Positions 1 through 6,878 of a DNA stretch of 20,569 nucleotides are shown here, piece by piece (the stretch's first letter is position 1; every line of letters begins with the position of its first letter). The notes under the pieces were generated by a model, which was given only the letters and a program-made list of their open reading frames with translations, made no database searches and was not told where the DNA came from. The stretch is from Bigelowiella natans CCMP2755 (taxonomy: Eukaryota > Cercozoa > Chlorarachniophyceae), in the NCBI GenBank assembly GCA_000320545.1, contig ADNK01000128.1:1-20569 (forward strand), given 5' to 3'. The position numbers and the translations under genes are program-made.

Positions 1-2
1 TG

Positions 3-308
3 ACCCCTCAATCAGGATTTTTCAAGACTGTAGCAGGTTCTTCTATGATTGTTAAGAACCTTATTACAGAACAGGATGTATTATCAGCACAATTTGGAGG
101 AAGTGATGTTGAAAACAAATTAGTCGGTTCAGGGTTCTTCAGCAGTCTAGCATCTAAAGTTGGGAAAACTGTGAAAAATATTGCCTCTAATCCTAAAGTT
201 CAAGATGCCGTTCTTAAAATGGGAGCAAATGTGCTCAAGAAAAAGATGGGAGGTAAAGCATCCGTAAGTGGTGGTGGAATGAAAAAGAAACTCTCTTCAT
301 TATTATAA
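3..308 (+). CDS. C-terminal part of a Gly/Lys-rich, possibly virion-associated protein (partial at 5' edge)
   Basis: The frame is open from the left edge through the Met at 45, so this is the C-terminal ~101 residues of a protein that begins outside the window. It has a Gly-rich turn (GSGFF, around 119-146), then an amphipathic, Lys-rich helical stretch with Ala/Val/Leu spacing, and ends in a basic Gly/Ser/Lys tail. No enzyme motif is visible. Short Gly-rich amphipathic basic proteins of this kind occur in polinton-like viruses, virophages and adenoviruses as DNA-condensing or membrane-active internal virion proteins. Placing this protein there is inference from composition and neighbours, not a recognised match. 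It lies 36 nt upstream of the next plus-strand gene. Starting at Met 45 would give 87 aa, but nothing favours that start over the longer open frame. Confidence 0.55.
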   Translation, partial: TPQSGFFKTVAGSSMIVKNLITEQDVLSAQFGGSDVENKLVGSGFFSSLASKVGKTVKNIASNPKVQDAVLKMGANVLKKKMGGKASVSGGGMKKKLSSLL

Positions 309-344
309 ATTTTATATTATAATATTTTTATTAAACATTATAAT

Positions 345-656
345 ATGAAAATATATATTAAACTAATGAAATCACCTCTTAAAAATAAGAAGCATAGGAT
401 GCTCTTTTATGTTGATAAGGGTGGAAGGATAATAAAAGTAAAACACACCGACTTTGGAGATAGTCGGTATAGCGACTTTACGATACATAAAGATGAAAAC
501 AGAAAAGATAGATACCTGACAAGGCATATGAAGAATGAAGATTGGAGCAAATTCCTGACTGCTGGTTCATTATCTCGTTGGGTCTTGTGGAATAAACCTG
601 ATTTGAAGGATAGTTTAGAGGACTATGCTGATAAATTTAATCTCATCATACTCTAA
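345..656 (+). CDS. Small conserved-type viral protein, 103 aa (DUF5754-like, tentative)
   Basis: A complete ORF from ATG to TAA, preceded by an A/T-only leader. The protein is basic. Its central block (GDSRYSDFTIHKD, then RKDRYLTRHMKNEDW, then SRWVLWNKP) reminds me of a short protein family of unknown function (DUF5754) found in phycodnaviruses, mimivirus relatives and polinton-like viruses. That family typically reads fgd..y.DyTiHkd..Rk.rYl.RH...EdW...G......LWnkp. The match is from memory and was not searched. No membrane segment or catalytic motif is visible and the role is unknown. The 3' end overlaps by 11 bp the 3' end of the 36-aa minus-strand gene (646-756), so the two genes converge tail to tail. 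Confidence 0.7.
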   Translation: MKIYIKLMKSPLKNKKHRMLFYVDKGGRIIKVKHTDFGDSRYSDFTIHKDENRKDRYLTRHMKNEDWSKFLTAGSLSRWVLWNKPDLKDSLEDYADKFNLIIL

Positions 657-756
657 TATCGTTGGTGGGGTCTAAATCCGTGTTCCTTGCTACTATCTTT
701 CCTATCGTATAACCTATGGAAAAGATAAGTCCTAATATTAATAACACTACAATCAT
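646..756 (-). CDS. 36-aa single-pass membrane protein
   Basis: Reading the minus strand from ATG at 756-754 to TGA at 648-646 gives 36 residues. Residues 2-18 are almost wholly hydrophobic (MIVVLLILGLIFSIGYTIGK), followed by a polar, mixed-charge tail ending DPTNDIRV, which is the layout of an N-out or C-tail single-span protein. It starts 15 nt after the stop of the 69-aa coiled-coil gene and so could be the third gene of the R2 cluster. Small single-pass membrane proteins are common in polinton-like viruses and virophages. Support comes from codon-clean hydrophobicity, a good ATG and tight spacing. No homologue is recognised and the ORF is short enough to be chance. Confidence 0.45.
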   Translation of the reverse strand: MIVVLLILGLIFSIGYTIGKIVARNTDLDPTNDIRV

Positions 757-771
757 TTAATAAAGATTAGA

Positions 772-981
772 TTATTTTTCGTCGTCCATCAACATCCTAA
801 AAGCACTATCAGTTAAATCACCAGTGTCATCAAAGGGTTGTTTCATAATATTTAATTGTATCAACAATTTGCTGTTCTCTTTTATCAGTTTCTTGTTTTG
901 CTTTATCAATTTGTTTATCTCTTTTCTTAATCTTGTTAATCGTAGTTGTAATTGTAATAGTCTAACTATTTCCAGTAGCAT
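772..981 (-). CDS. 69-aa Lys/Leu-rich coiled-coil protein
   Basis: ATG at 981, stop at 772. Residues ~1-46 form an uninterrupted heptad-like Leu/Ile and Lys/Asn pattern (LRKEINKLIKQNKKLIKE), predicted as a coiled coil. The acidic C-terminus (DDTGDLTDSAF... MDDEK) is Gly/Asp-rich. It starts 15 nt after the R2 stop codon on the same strand, so it is probably co-transcribed with R2 and with the 36-aa membrane protein after it. It is not recognised. A structural, scaffolding or oligomerising role is possible, but nothing in the sequence fixes it. Confidence 0.6.
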   Translation of the reverse strand: MLLEIVRLLQLQLRLTRLRKEINKLIKQNKKLIKENSKLLIQLNIMKQPFDDTGDLTDSAFRMLMDDEK

Positions 982-996
982 CTATAATGATTTAGA

Positions 997-1956
997 TTAA
1001 AAATTTAAATCTACTTCAAAGATGTCTTCTTTGTTCTCGTTTAATACATTAGCAGATTGGTAGTTGCTTTCTCTACTCTCAAAGAAATTGGTCTTGCCTT
1101 GTAAATCCAGTCTTTCCATCCAGGTCAAAGGATTACTCACATTGTGGATTGTATCATAACCTAATTTGAGTAATATGTTGTCTATTGTGAATTTGATATA
1201 GTCTAACATCATATCCGCATTCATTCCTAACAATCTAACAGGCAATGCTTGTGTGATGAAGTCTCGCTCAATACATAGTGCCTTATCAAACAAGACCGCT
1301 ACTTCTGCTTGTGATAGTCTCTTCTCTAACTTATTGTATAGCATAATACTGAAACTATAATGTAGGTTCTCATCTCTGCTGATAAATTCATTAGATAAAG
1401 TTAGACCTTTTAATATACCTTTCTGCTTGAAGTAGTAAATACAAGCGAACGAGGAAGCGAAGAATATGCCTTCAAAGATGACCTGACATATCAATTTATG
1501 CTGTATGGAGTTGTACAACAAGACCTGTTTCCTACAGAAGTTAATTTTTTGTTCTATGATAGGATTATTCTTTACAGCATTTATCAAATCCTCTTTCTCT
1601 TTTTTATCTTTTATCAAAGTATCTATCTGTAGATTGTATGTTTCTGTGTGTATATTTTCCATTTGCCTTTGAAAGTCGTAGCACATACGAATTTCTAATG
1701 CCTTAAACTCATCGTATAGATTCCTATTTATCATTTCATTCACTTCAATATCACTATTCGCAAAGAAGATGAGGGTATATTTTAAATACTTTTGTTCGTC
1801 CTGACTTAATTTGGAGAAGTCATCGGCATCATTACTGAAATCTATTTCTTCGGCGGTCCAGTATCCTGCTTGTTGTATCTTGTAGGCATTCCATATGTCT
1901 TTGTGCCTGATTGGAAAGAGAGAAGTTCTATCAACATCTTTGAGTATACTATTCAT
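997..1956 (-). CDS. nrdB: Ribonucleoside-diphosphate reductase small subunit (class Ia R2)
   Basis: This 319-aa protein is a full-length eukaryotic/viral-type R2. It carries the diiron-tyrosyl radical cofactor that lets the large subunit (R1) reduce ribonucleotides to deoxyribonucleotides. All ligands are visible by alignment with mouse R2: Asp69, Glu100 and His103 (MENIHTETY), Glu162 (FEGIFF), Glu196 and His199 (SRDENLH). The radical tyrosine is Tyr107. The C-terminal peptide (FEVDLNF) matches the R1-docking tail, e.g. FTLDADF in mammals. Conserved blocks such as GKTNFFE and NPLTWME are intact, with no frameshift, so the gene looks functional. No R1 gene lies in the window, so this R2 would need an R1 from the host, a co-infecting virus, or elsewhere in the element. 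Two small minus-strand ORFs follow within 15 nt of each other. The leader (1957-1998) is nearly pure A/T, with an inverted repeat just upstream. Confidence 0.97.
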   Translation of the reverse strand: MNSILKDVDRTSLFPIRHKDIWNAYKIQQAGYWTAEEIDFSNDADDFSKLSQDEQKYLKYTLIFFANSDIEVNEMINRNLYDEFKALEIRMCYDFQRQMENIHTETYNLQIDTLIKDKKEKEDLINAVKNNPIIEQKINFCRKQVLLYNSIQHKLICQVIFEGIFFASSFACIYYFKQKGILKGLTLSNEFISRDENLHYSFSIMLYNKLEKRLSQAEVAVLFDKALCIERDFITQALPVRLLGMNADMMLDYIKFTIDNILLKLGYDTIHNVSNPLTWMERLDLQGKTNFFESRESNYQSANVLNENKEDIFEVDLNF

Positions 1957-1989
1957 ATATATATTATACTACATATTTTTATATTTAAT

Positions 1990-2220
1990 TTAATATTGTG
2001 TTTCAACACCTTCCGAGGGTGTTCTAAAGTGTTGAAAATGAAATTTGGAATAAATATATATTAACAATTTATTATTTGACATATTACATATATTCTTCTT
2101 AATCATAAGATAGCATCGACTTTGCTTCCATCTTCCACACTGACCTGTCAAAACCACTCCAGCGTCATCCTTTCTGTATGTGGTGAAATTGTCCGGGAGC
2201 TGCTTCACGATTAACTCCAT
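1990..2220 (-). CDS. Possible 76-aa protein upstream of R2
   Basis: ATG at 2220, stop at 1990, same strand as R2 and ending 33 nt before its start. The first ~45 residues (MELIVKQLPDNFTTYRKDDAG...) have balanced composition and look coding. The remainder becomes Ile/Tyr/Asn-rich and runs through the inverted repeat at 2001-2037, which suggests either non-functional sequence or a decayed 3' end. No family is recognised. It could be a genuine short gene, a truncated remnant, or chance. Confidence 0.3.
   Translation of the reverse strand: MELIVKQLPDNFTTYRKDDAGVVLTGQCGRWKQSRCYLMIKKNICNMSNNKLLIYIYSKFHFQHFRTPSEGVETQY
2001..2037. promoter_or_regulatory. Inverted repeat with alternative hairpins upstream of R2
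   Basis: TTTCAACAC (2001-2009) is a perfect inverted repeat of GTGTTGAAA (2029-2037). Nested inside, AACACC (2005-2010) pairs with GGTGTT (2018-2023). The two stems share bases and so are mutually exclusive. The structure lies 45 nt upstream of the R2 start, in a stretch where flanking DNA is almost pure A/T. It could be a transcript 3'-end palindrome of the upstream minus-strand ORF (mimivirus-type polyadenylation hairpins are a precedent) or an operator for R2. The sequence alone cannot decide. Confidence 0.4.
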
Positions 2221-2246
2221 ATTAACTTTATCATATTCCTATATTA

Positions 2247-2441
2247 TTAATTTACATATTTTTTTTTGAAATTTAATTTGTTGAGGAACTTAAGTTTAGG
2301 ACTATGGTTAAGTCTGCGGAAATTGTGAGTTAAACACCCTGAATAACTTTGATGTAGGTATTCATCTATCATACTTATTATTCCTTTGGTTAATCCCTTG
2401 TGTATGAGTATTCGTTCTATTTCTTTATCCTTTAAAATAAA
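2247..2441 (-). pseudogene. Open minus-strand frame, possible N-terminally lost small gene
   Basis: On the minus strand one frame is open from 2441 (just after a TAG at 2442-2444) to a TAA at 2247-2249, about 64 residues. The only in-frame ATG is at 2372-2370, which would give 41 aa. The upstream part reads like normal protein (DKEIERILIHKGLTKGIISM) and the C-terminus is basic. It is divergent from the integrase start region at 2475. No family is recognised. It may be a remnant whose start was lost, or a real short gene starting at 2372. Confidence 0.25.
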
Positions 2442-2474
2442 CTACATATATTTTATATCTCACATTATGTATAT

Positions 2475-3559
2475 ATGGACCAGAAACAACCTTATAGTAG
2501 TGAAAGCAGTACTGATGATGATGATACTGATACTGAAACTGAAATGCCTAAAAAGTCAAACGGAAAAAGATAGTCAAACGAAAGAAGAAACCAACCATAC
2601 TGGGAAGTTTAATCGGCAAGAAGAGTAAGGATTTAGTAGATGAACTGACCAGGGAGAAAAAGCAAGACCCTGAAGTAAAAGCAACCCACAACGATGCCTA
2701 TGGGTATCCAGGTAAGCGAGGACAGATGGACTTGCTCTATCTACCTAATGATAGTGGGTTTAGATATTTATTAGTAGCAGTAGATAATCATACAAAACAA
2801 ACTGATGCTATACCTCTACGATACAGAACTGCTGAAGCGGTAAGAAAAGCGATAGACAAGATATATTACGAGAACAAGGTATTAAAACCGCCGAAAATCC
2901 TTCAGGTAGATGCTGGTAGTGAGTTTAAAAAAGGATTGGATGGGTATTTGAGAGAGAAAGGTATATATTTAAGAAGAGCAGGTGTTGCAAGGCATAGTCA
3001 ACAGGCAAATGTGGAAGCACGAAATAAGAGTATCGGTAGTATCATCATTAAAACTCAGTTGGTGAAAGAATTAGAGAACGATAAAGTAAGTAAGCAGTGG
3101 TTAAAGTTATTACCTGACATATTGAAGAAGTTGAACGAGAATGCTAAGGTGAAGAAGTTGAAGCAGACAGGAGAAGTTCCTTGTAAGGAAGGTGGTGATT
3201 GTGATTTGTACGAGGTCGGCAAGAAGGTGAGATACAAATTGGATTATCCTGTGAATTTTAAAGGAGAGAAACAAATAGGCAATTTCAGGGAGGGCGACAT
3301 AAGATATTCGTTGAAACCGCACAAAATTGAAAACATATTATTATTACCTGACCGACCAGTAAGATATATTTTGGAAGGTGTTTTAGACAAAACTTTCAGC
3401 AAGAATCAACTGAAACCTGCTGAAAACGAAATAGTCAAAAAAGCAATTGAGAAAAAAACACCGAAACCGAGGGAGAAGTGGACCGATGAACCTGTTGAAA
3501 TACGGACAAGTAATCGAAAAAGAAAGCAAGTTGATAGGGGATTTTTCGTGGATATTTAG
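2475..3559 (+). CDS. Retroviral-type (rve) DDE integrase, split by a -1 frame change near the 5' end
   Basis: The RNase H-like integrase core carries the catalytic triad. Counting from the internal Met at 2726, Asp2 (QMDLLYL), Asp62 (ILQVDAGSEF) and Glu97 (ANVEARNKSIG) are visible, with 34 residues between the last two. A C-terminal beta domain (GDIRYSLKPHKIENIL ... SKNQL) and a basic tail follow, as in Maverick/polinton and virophage integrases. The Met at 2726 sits one residue before the first catalytic Asp, so the true N-terminus is upstream. The integrase frame is open back to 2552, where it meets a TAA (2549-2551). The ATG at 2475 opens an acidic Ser/Asp/Thr leader in another frame that ends at TAG 2571. 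Moving from the leader to the integrase frame needs a -1 shift at the A5 run 2550-2554. This may be an inactivating indel, an assembly error, or programmed shifting. The enzyme would insert the element into host DNA. Confidence 0.9.
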
Positions 3560-3621
3560 TGAAAATGCCAAGAAACTCTTAGAAATGGCGAAATTTCAAT
3601 TCAGCAGAAGGGTGATTTGTG

Positions 3622-5529
3622 ATGGACAACAGCTTCTGGAGCTTACTCGGACTGAGCGATTGCAATCGCGATGCTCCCACAGGAACAGAATGCAGTGTGG
3701 ATGAGTATGCAAATATTCTAGAGACAAATTCATTCATACTGTTGGCAGGATTTGTGCTCTTTTTCGTTTTTGCTCTGTGTGTCGTTGTATTTGGATGTTT
3801 TTGCGGACGGAGTAAAAGGCCAAGAACCTCTTCTGAGAAAGCTGACCATTCCAATCCTTCGACTAGAAAATCAGGAAACATTGATGCTGTTAAAAAACCT
3901 GTTGTTAAAAAACCTGTTGTTAAAAAACCTGTTGTCAAAATACCAGCACTAACAAAGAGTAAGAAAGAAGAACTGAAGAGACTGCGAGACCAATACGAAA
4001 AACTCACTGTAGATATGAGAAAACAAATGGAATCTGACATAAATGATGGATTTGCTGGGGACGAGAAAGAAGCAAGAAGAAAAGTCAACGAAATGCCCCA
4101 AATCGCCACAAGAGTTTGGACAGCAAAAGCAATACGGGGTGCGGTTCAGCTAAAATTGAAAGTGTTGAGGGATAAGTTCCAGCAAAAGGTCAATCAAGGA
4201 TACATCATACAGAAAGACCTTGACAACAGTCTAAAGGACATCCATCAAGGGGAAAATATTGATATTTCCACAAAAAAATGGATAATAGACTACAGCGAAT
4301 TATGGCAGGAATGGCAGGAACACAAGCAATTAGAAATGGAACACACGGAGTTAGATAGGTTCGTGGTGCCAGGATGGATGCACGAATATGCTCTTTGCAC
4401 TTGTAAGGCATTTCAAATTGAAGACGAATACACAAAAGCACAGGAACGACAGAAGAAAGAAAAGGAGGAAGCAGAGAGAAGAAAAAAAGAAGAAGCAGAA
4501 AGACAGCGACTGGAAGCAGAAAGAAAGAAGAAAGAAGAAGCACAAAGAAGGAAGAAAGAAGAAGCACAAAGAAGGAAGAGAGAAGAAGCGGAAAGAAGGA
4601 AGAAAGAAGAAGCGGAAAGAAGGAAGAAAGAAGCAGAGCGGAAACAAAAAATTTTGGAGGGAAAGATGTGGGGGAAAATCCCTGATATGAATACTGAGAG
4701 GAGTGGTTTGGGTGTGGCCGTTGGGGATGGCAAACTGTTTGCTGTTGGTGGGTATGATGGTAGTAATCGTCTCAACTCTGGGGAGTATCTGGATTTGAAT
4801 AATATGGAAGCGGGGTGGACGAAAATCCCTGATATGAATACTGAGAGGAGTTGTTTGGGTGTGGCTGTTGGGAATGGCAAACTGTTTGCTGTTGGTGGGA
4901 GTGCTGGTTATAAAAAAAAACACAAATCTGGGGAGTATCTGGATTTGAAGAATGTGGATGCGGGGTGGACGAAAATCCCTGATATGAATAGTAAGAGGCA
5001 GGTTTTGGGTGTGGCTGTTGGGGGTGGCAAACTGTTTGCTGTTGGTGGGGATGATGGTAGTAATAATCTCAAATCTGGGGAGTATCTGGATTTGAATAAT
5101 ATGAAAGCGGGGTGGAAGAAAATCCCTGATATGAATACTAAGAGGAGTGGTTTCAGTGTGGCCGTTGGGGATGGCAAACTGTTTGCTGTTGGTGGGTTTG
5201 ATGAAAAATCTGGGGAGTATCTGGATTTGAAGAATATGTCGGCGGGGTGGACGAAAATCCCTGATATGAATACTAAGAGGGAATATTTGGGTGTGGCCGT
5301 TTGGGATGGCAAACTGTTTGCTGTTGGTGGGTATTATTATGAAGACGGTTGTAATTATCTCAAATCTGGGGAGTATCTGGATTTGAAGGATGTGGGTGCG
5401 GGGTGGAAGAAAATCCCTGATATGAATACTAAGAGGAGAGAATTGGGTGTGGCCGTTGGGGATGGCAAACTGTTTGCTGTTGGTGGTAGTGCTCACAAAT
5501 CAGGGGAGTATCTTCGCATCGCTATGTAG
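3622..5529 (+). CDS. Membrane-anchored coiled-coil protein with six-bladed kelch propeller, 635 aa
   Basis: The start chosen is ATG 3622, since the frame has a TGA nine nt upstream. Order of parts: a short polar N-terminus with several Cys; one transmembrane segment at about residues 37-60 (FILLAGFVLFFVFALCVVVF); a basic Ser-rich linker with three KKPVV units; a helical region (~110-275); a highly charged Glu/Lys/Arg coiled coil (~275-345); then six kelch units from ~348 to the end, each built on IPDMNTxR ... GVAVGDGKLFAVGG ... SGEYLDL ... W. Six units suit a complete six-bladed beta-propeller, a protein- or glycan-binding fold. It follows the integrase by 62 bp on the same strand, so I take it as element cargo, though capture from a host is possible. 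The repeats are nearly identical at DNA level, implying recent amplification. Function is unknown; attachment or host interaction is inference. Confidence 0.85.
   Translation: MDNSFWSLLGLSDCNRDAPTGTECSVDEYANILETNSFILLAGFVLFFVFALCVVVFGCFCGRSKRPRTSSEKADHSNPSTRKSGNIDAVKKPVVKKPVVKKPVVKIPALTKSKKEELKRLRDQYEKLTVDMRKQMESDINDGFAGDEKEARRKVNEMPQIATRVWTAKAIRGAVQLKLKVLRDKFQQKVNQGYIIQKDLDNSLKDIHQGENIDISTKKWIIDYSELWQEWQEHKQLEMEHTELDRFVVPGWMHEYALCTCKAFQIEDEYTKAQERQKKEKEEAERRKKEEAERQRLEAERKKKEEAQRRKKEEAQRRKREEAERRKKEEAERRKKEAERKQKILEGKMWGKIPDMNTERSGLGVAVGDGKLFAVGGYDGSNRLNSGEYLDLNNMEAGWTKIPDMNTERSCLGVAVGNGKLFAVGGSAGYKKKHKSGEYLDLKNVDAGWTKIPDMNSKRQVLGVAVGGGKLFAVGGDDGSNNLKSGEYLDLNNMKAGWKKIPDMNTKRSGFSVAVGDGKLFAVGGFDEKSGEYLDLKNMSAGWTKIPDMNTKREYLGVAVWDGKLFAVGGYYYEDGCNYLKSGEYLDLKDVGAGWKKIPDMNTKRRELGVAVGDGKLFAVGGSAHKSGEYLRIAM
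3886..3945 (+). repeat. 15-bp tandem repeat inside the kelch gene
   Basis: Three exact or near-exact copies of a 15-bp unit (GTTGTTAAAAAACCT) at 3886-3900, 3901-3915 and 3916-3930, plus a diverging fourth, encode the KKPVV units just after the membrane segment. The unit length keeps the frame, so copy number can vary without disrupting the gene. Confidence 0.85.
4675..5529 (+). repeat. Six near-identical kelch-coding tandem repeats
   Basis: The motif AAAATCCCTGATATGAAT recurs at 4675, 4822, 4972, 5119, 5254 and 5410. Spacings are 147, 150, 147, 135 and 156 bp, all multiples of three. Identity is high in the IPDMNT and KLFAVGG blocks. Variation is concentrated in the loop after VGG (short insertions of Tyr, Lys, Asp, Asn codons), the position that forms exposed loops on a kelch propeller. 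Confidence 0.9.
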
Positions 5530-5573
5530 ACTGCTTCCGCACACACACCGGGTCCAGTCTGGAGAAAATATGG

Positions 5574-5771
5574 TTATTTATAGCCATCTACAACTTCGCT
5601 CATTAGACAAATGTGGACTTCCATCAGTTTATCTCTCAGTTTGCGATAGAATTCAGGATTCAGTTCGGCTTTTAGTTCATCTATTACGAGGACGATTTCA
5701 CTAAGTTTATAGTCAACATCATAGATTTTATCTGCTGTGCTACTTTTATTTACTTGATTAATATTACTCAT
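5574..5771 (-). CDS. 65-aa acidic helical protein, unknown
   Basis: ATG at 5771 (MSNINQVNKSS...), stop at 5574. The frame is open seven codons further up, but only from a TTG, so the ATG is preferred. The protein has a polar Asn/Ser N-terminus and a helical, mildly acidic remainder (YKLSEIVLVIDELKAELN ... RKLRDKLMEVHICLM). It converges on the kelch gene, with a 44-bp gap between stop codons. No family is recognised. Its clean ATG context after an A/T-rich leader favours a real small gene of the element. Confidence 0.5.
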   Translation of the reverse strand: MSNINQVNKSSTADKIYDVDYKLSEIVLVIDELKAELNPEFYRKLRDKLMEVHICLMSEVVDGYK

Positions 5772-5875
5772 ATTAATCTTATAGTGAGACAATTCTTTAA
5801 ATAGAAATCATAGTTGGATGTTTGTAAAACTGGAATCCTTTTGCTAATAGCTTATGTTGTTAAGTATGTATGTTG

Positions 5876-6030
5876 TAGCAGTCGCATATCTATTAGTATA
5901 TCGCTTCGTAATAGCAGTGTATTAGCACGGCATATCGCTTCGTAATAGCAGTCGCATATAGCAGTCGCATATCGCTTCGTAATAGCAGTCGCATATTTAT
6001 CAGCATATTGCTTCGGCACGGCATATGTGT
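5876..6030. repeat. TCGC-rich interspersed repeats, left cluster
   Basis: The 20-nt unit TATCGCTTCGTAATAGCAGT occurs exactly at 5899-5918, 5933-5952 and 5970-5989. Between the copies are shorter modules GCAGTCGCATAT and GCACGGCATAT in changing order. The cluster stands out as G+C islands in A/T-rich DNA and lies just downstream of the 3' end of the 205-aa minus-strand gene. Spacing is irregular and there are no unique spacers of equal length, so this is not a CRISPR array. Confidence 0.8.
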
Positions 6031-6037
6031 CTGTTTT

Positions 6038-6655
6038 TCAAACGACATTCTTTTTTAGTTGTGTTATTTTTTCTGGATAATTGTATGATAGATAAATGGA
6101 ATATTTGTTTTTGTATTTTCTTTTTAACAAATCATAACAGAAATCAAATAATTCTTTGTGTCTTTTAGAAATGTTTTTGAATTTTCTCATTTTTTTAATT
6201 TTCAAAAACAACTTGATTAATCCTTCAAAGCCTAATTTATTTTTGTAAATTTCAAAAAAATCGTGGAAACTGATTGATTTTTTAGCTCTTAATTTGAGAC
6301 TTAAACTGTGCGAATATTTTGTTTTGTTTAATTGTTGTAAAACTCGTTTTTTTTCATTTAGGTAATTGTAAAGACCATATGAAAAGAGTTTTTCGTTCGT
6401 TGAAAAGTTGGCAGATGCTTCCACATCAACATTTTTATATTCACTTAATTCACTATATTTGTTTTTGAGGTATATGACATTACAAGTTTCTAAATTTATG
6501 AAACTTCTACAATATCGTTGACAAGAAATCATACATTTTTTATGCTTACCTATCGCACAACTTTTCAGAGATTTCCATTCTTCAATAGCATTCTCAATGT
6601 CATTAGATTTAGAAAGAATTAATAATTTTTTCACCAATTCGTTAGATTTGTTCAT
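6038..6655 (-). CDS. 205-aa Lys-rich protein with N-terminal Cys cluster, unknown
   Basis: ATG at 6655, stop at 6038. The N-terminus has IENAIEEWKSL followed by five Cys in 26 residues (Cys33, 41, 45, 49, 58), which could bind zinc. The rest is Lys/Leu/Tyr/Asn-rich and helical, strongly basic, with no membrane segment. The AIxEW-then-Cys order loosely recalls short zinc-binding proteins found repeatedly in giant viruses and their satellites, but the Cys spacing here does not fit well, so this is only a hint. Codon use is as A/T-rich as the R2 gene, so it belongs to the element. It is flanked on both sides by TCGC-rich repeats, as if it were a cassette. Confidence 0.7.
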   Translation of the reverse strand: MNKSNELVKKLLILSKSNDIENAIEEWKSLKSCAIGKHKKCMISCQRYCRSFINLETCNVIYLKNKYSELSEYKNVDVEASANFSTNEKLFSYGLYNYLNEKKRVLQQLNKTKYSHSLSLKLRAKKSISFHDFFEIYKNKLGFEGLIKLFLKIKKMRKFKNISKRHKELFDFCYDLLKRKYKNKYSIYLSYNYPEKITQLKKNVV

Positions 6656-6724
6656 AACTAACTTACATATAACACATTTCTTTATATACTTTTTCGTATG
6701 AGCATCTCACAACACAATGCTATC

Positions 6725-6878
6725 AAACCAGTCGCATATTAGTCAGCAGTCGCATAGCACGGCACATAGCACCGCAAATCGCTTCGCACGGCACGGCACA
6801 TAGCACGGCATATCGCTTCGCAACATACATACATACATAGCACGGCATATCGCTTCGCACGGCATAGCACATCGCATA
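6725..6878. repeat. TCGC-rich interspersed repeats, right cluster
   Basis: GCACGGCATATCGCTTCGCA occurs exactly at 6803-6822 and 6840-6859. Its first 18 nt also occur in the left cluster at 5925-5942. Around it are GCACGGCACATA, CAGTCGCATA and a short ACAT run (about 6823-6838). Together with the left cluster it brackets the 205-aa gene. Function is unknown; recombination hot spot, iteron-type origin or element-end satellite are all possible. Confidence 0.8.

Noticed and set aside
691-728. Imperfect palindrome between converging genes as a terminator
   Set aside because: It lies within the 36-aa membrane ORF and has a mismatched stem. A repeat of similar codons (ATA GGA AAG ATA) explains it.
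2546-2556. Canonical -1 ribosomal slippery site in the integrase leader
   Set aside because: The sequence is T AAA AAG in the leader frame. The P-site codon would re-pair with TAA, so it does not satisfy X XXY YYZ. Mutation or simple slippage is at least as likely.
4351-5496. Long minus-strand open frame with repeated IHIRDF and TNSKQFA units
   Set aside because: It is the antisense shadow of the kelch repeats. Its repetition only mirrors the plus-strand blades, and its Phe/Leu/Pro composition over the coiled-coil region is not protein-like.
5880-6020. CRISPR-like array
   Set aside because: The repeats are irregularly spaced, modular and overlap one another. There are no uniform unique spacers and no cas genes, and the context is eukaryotic.
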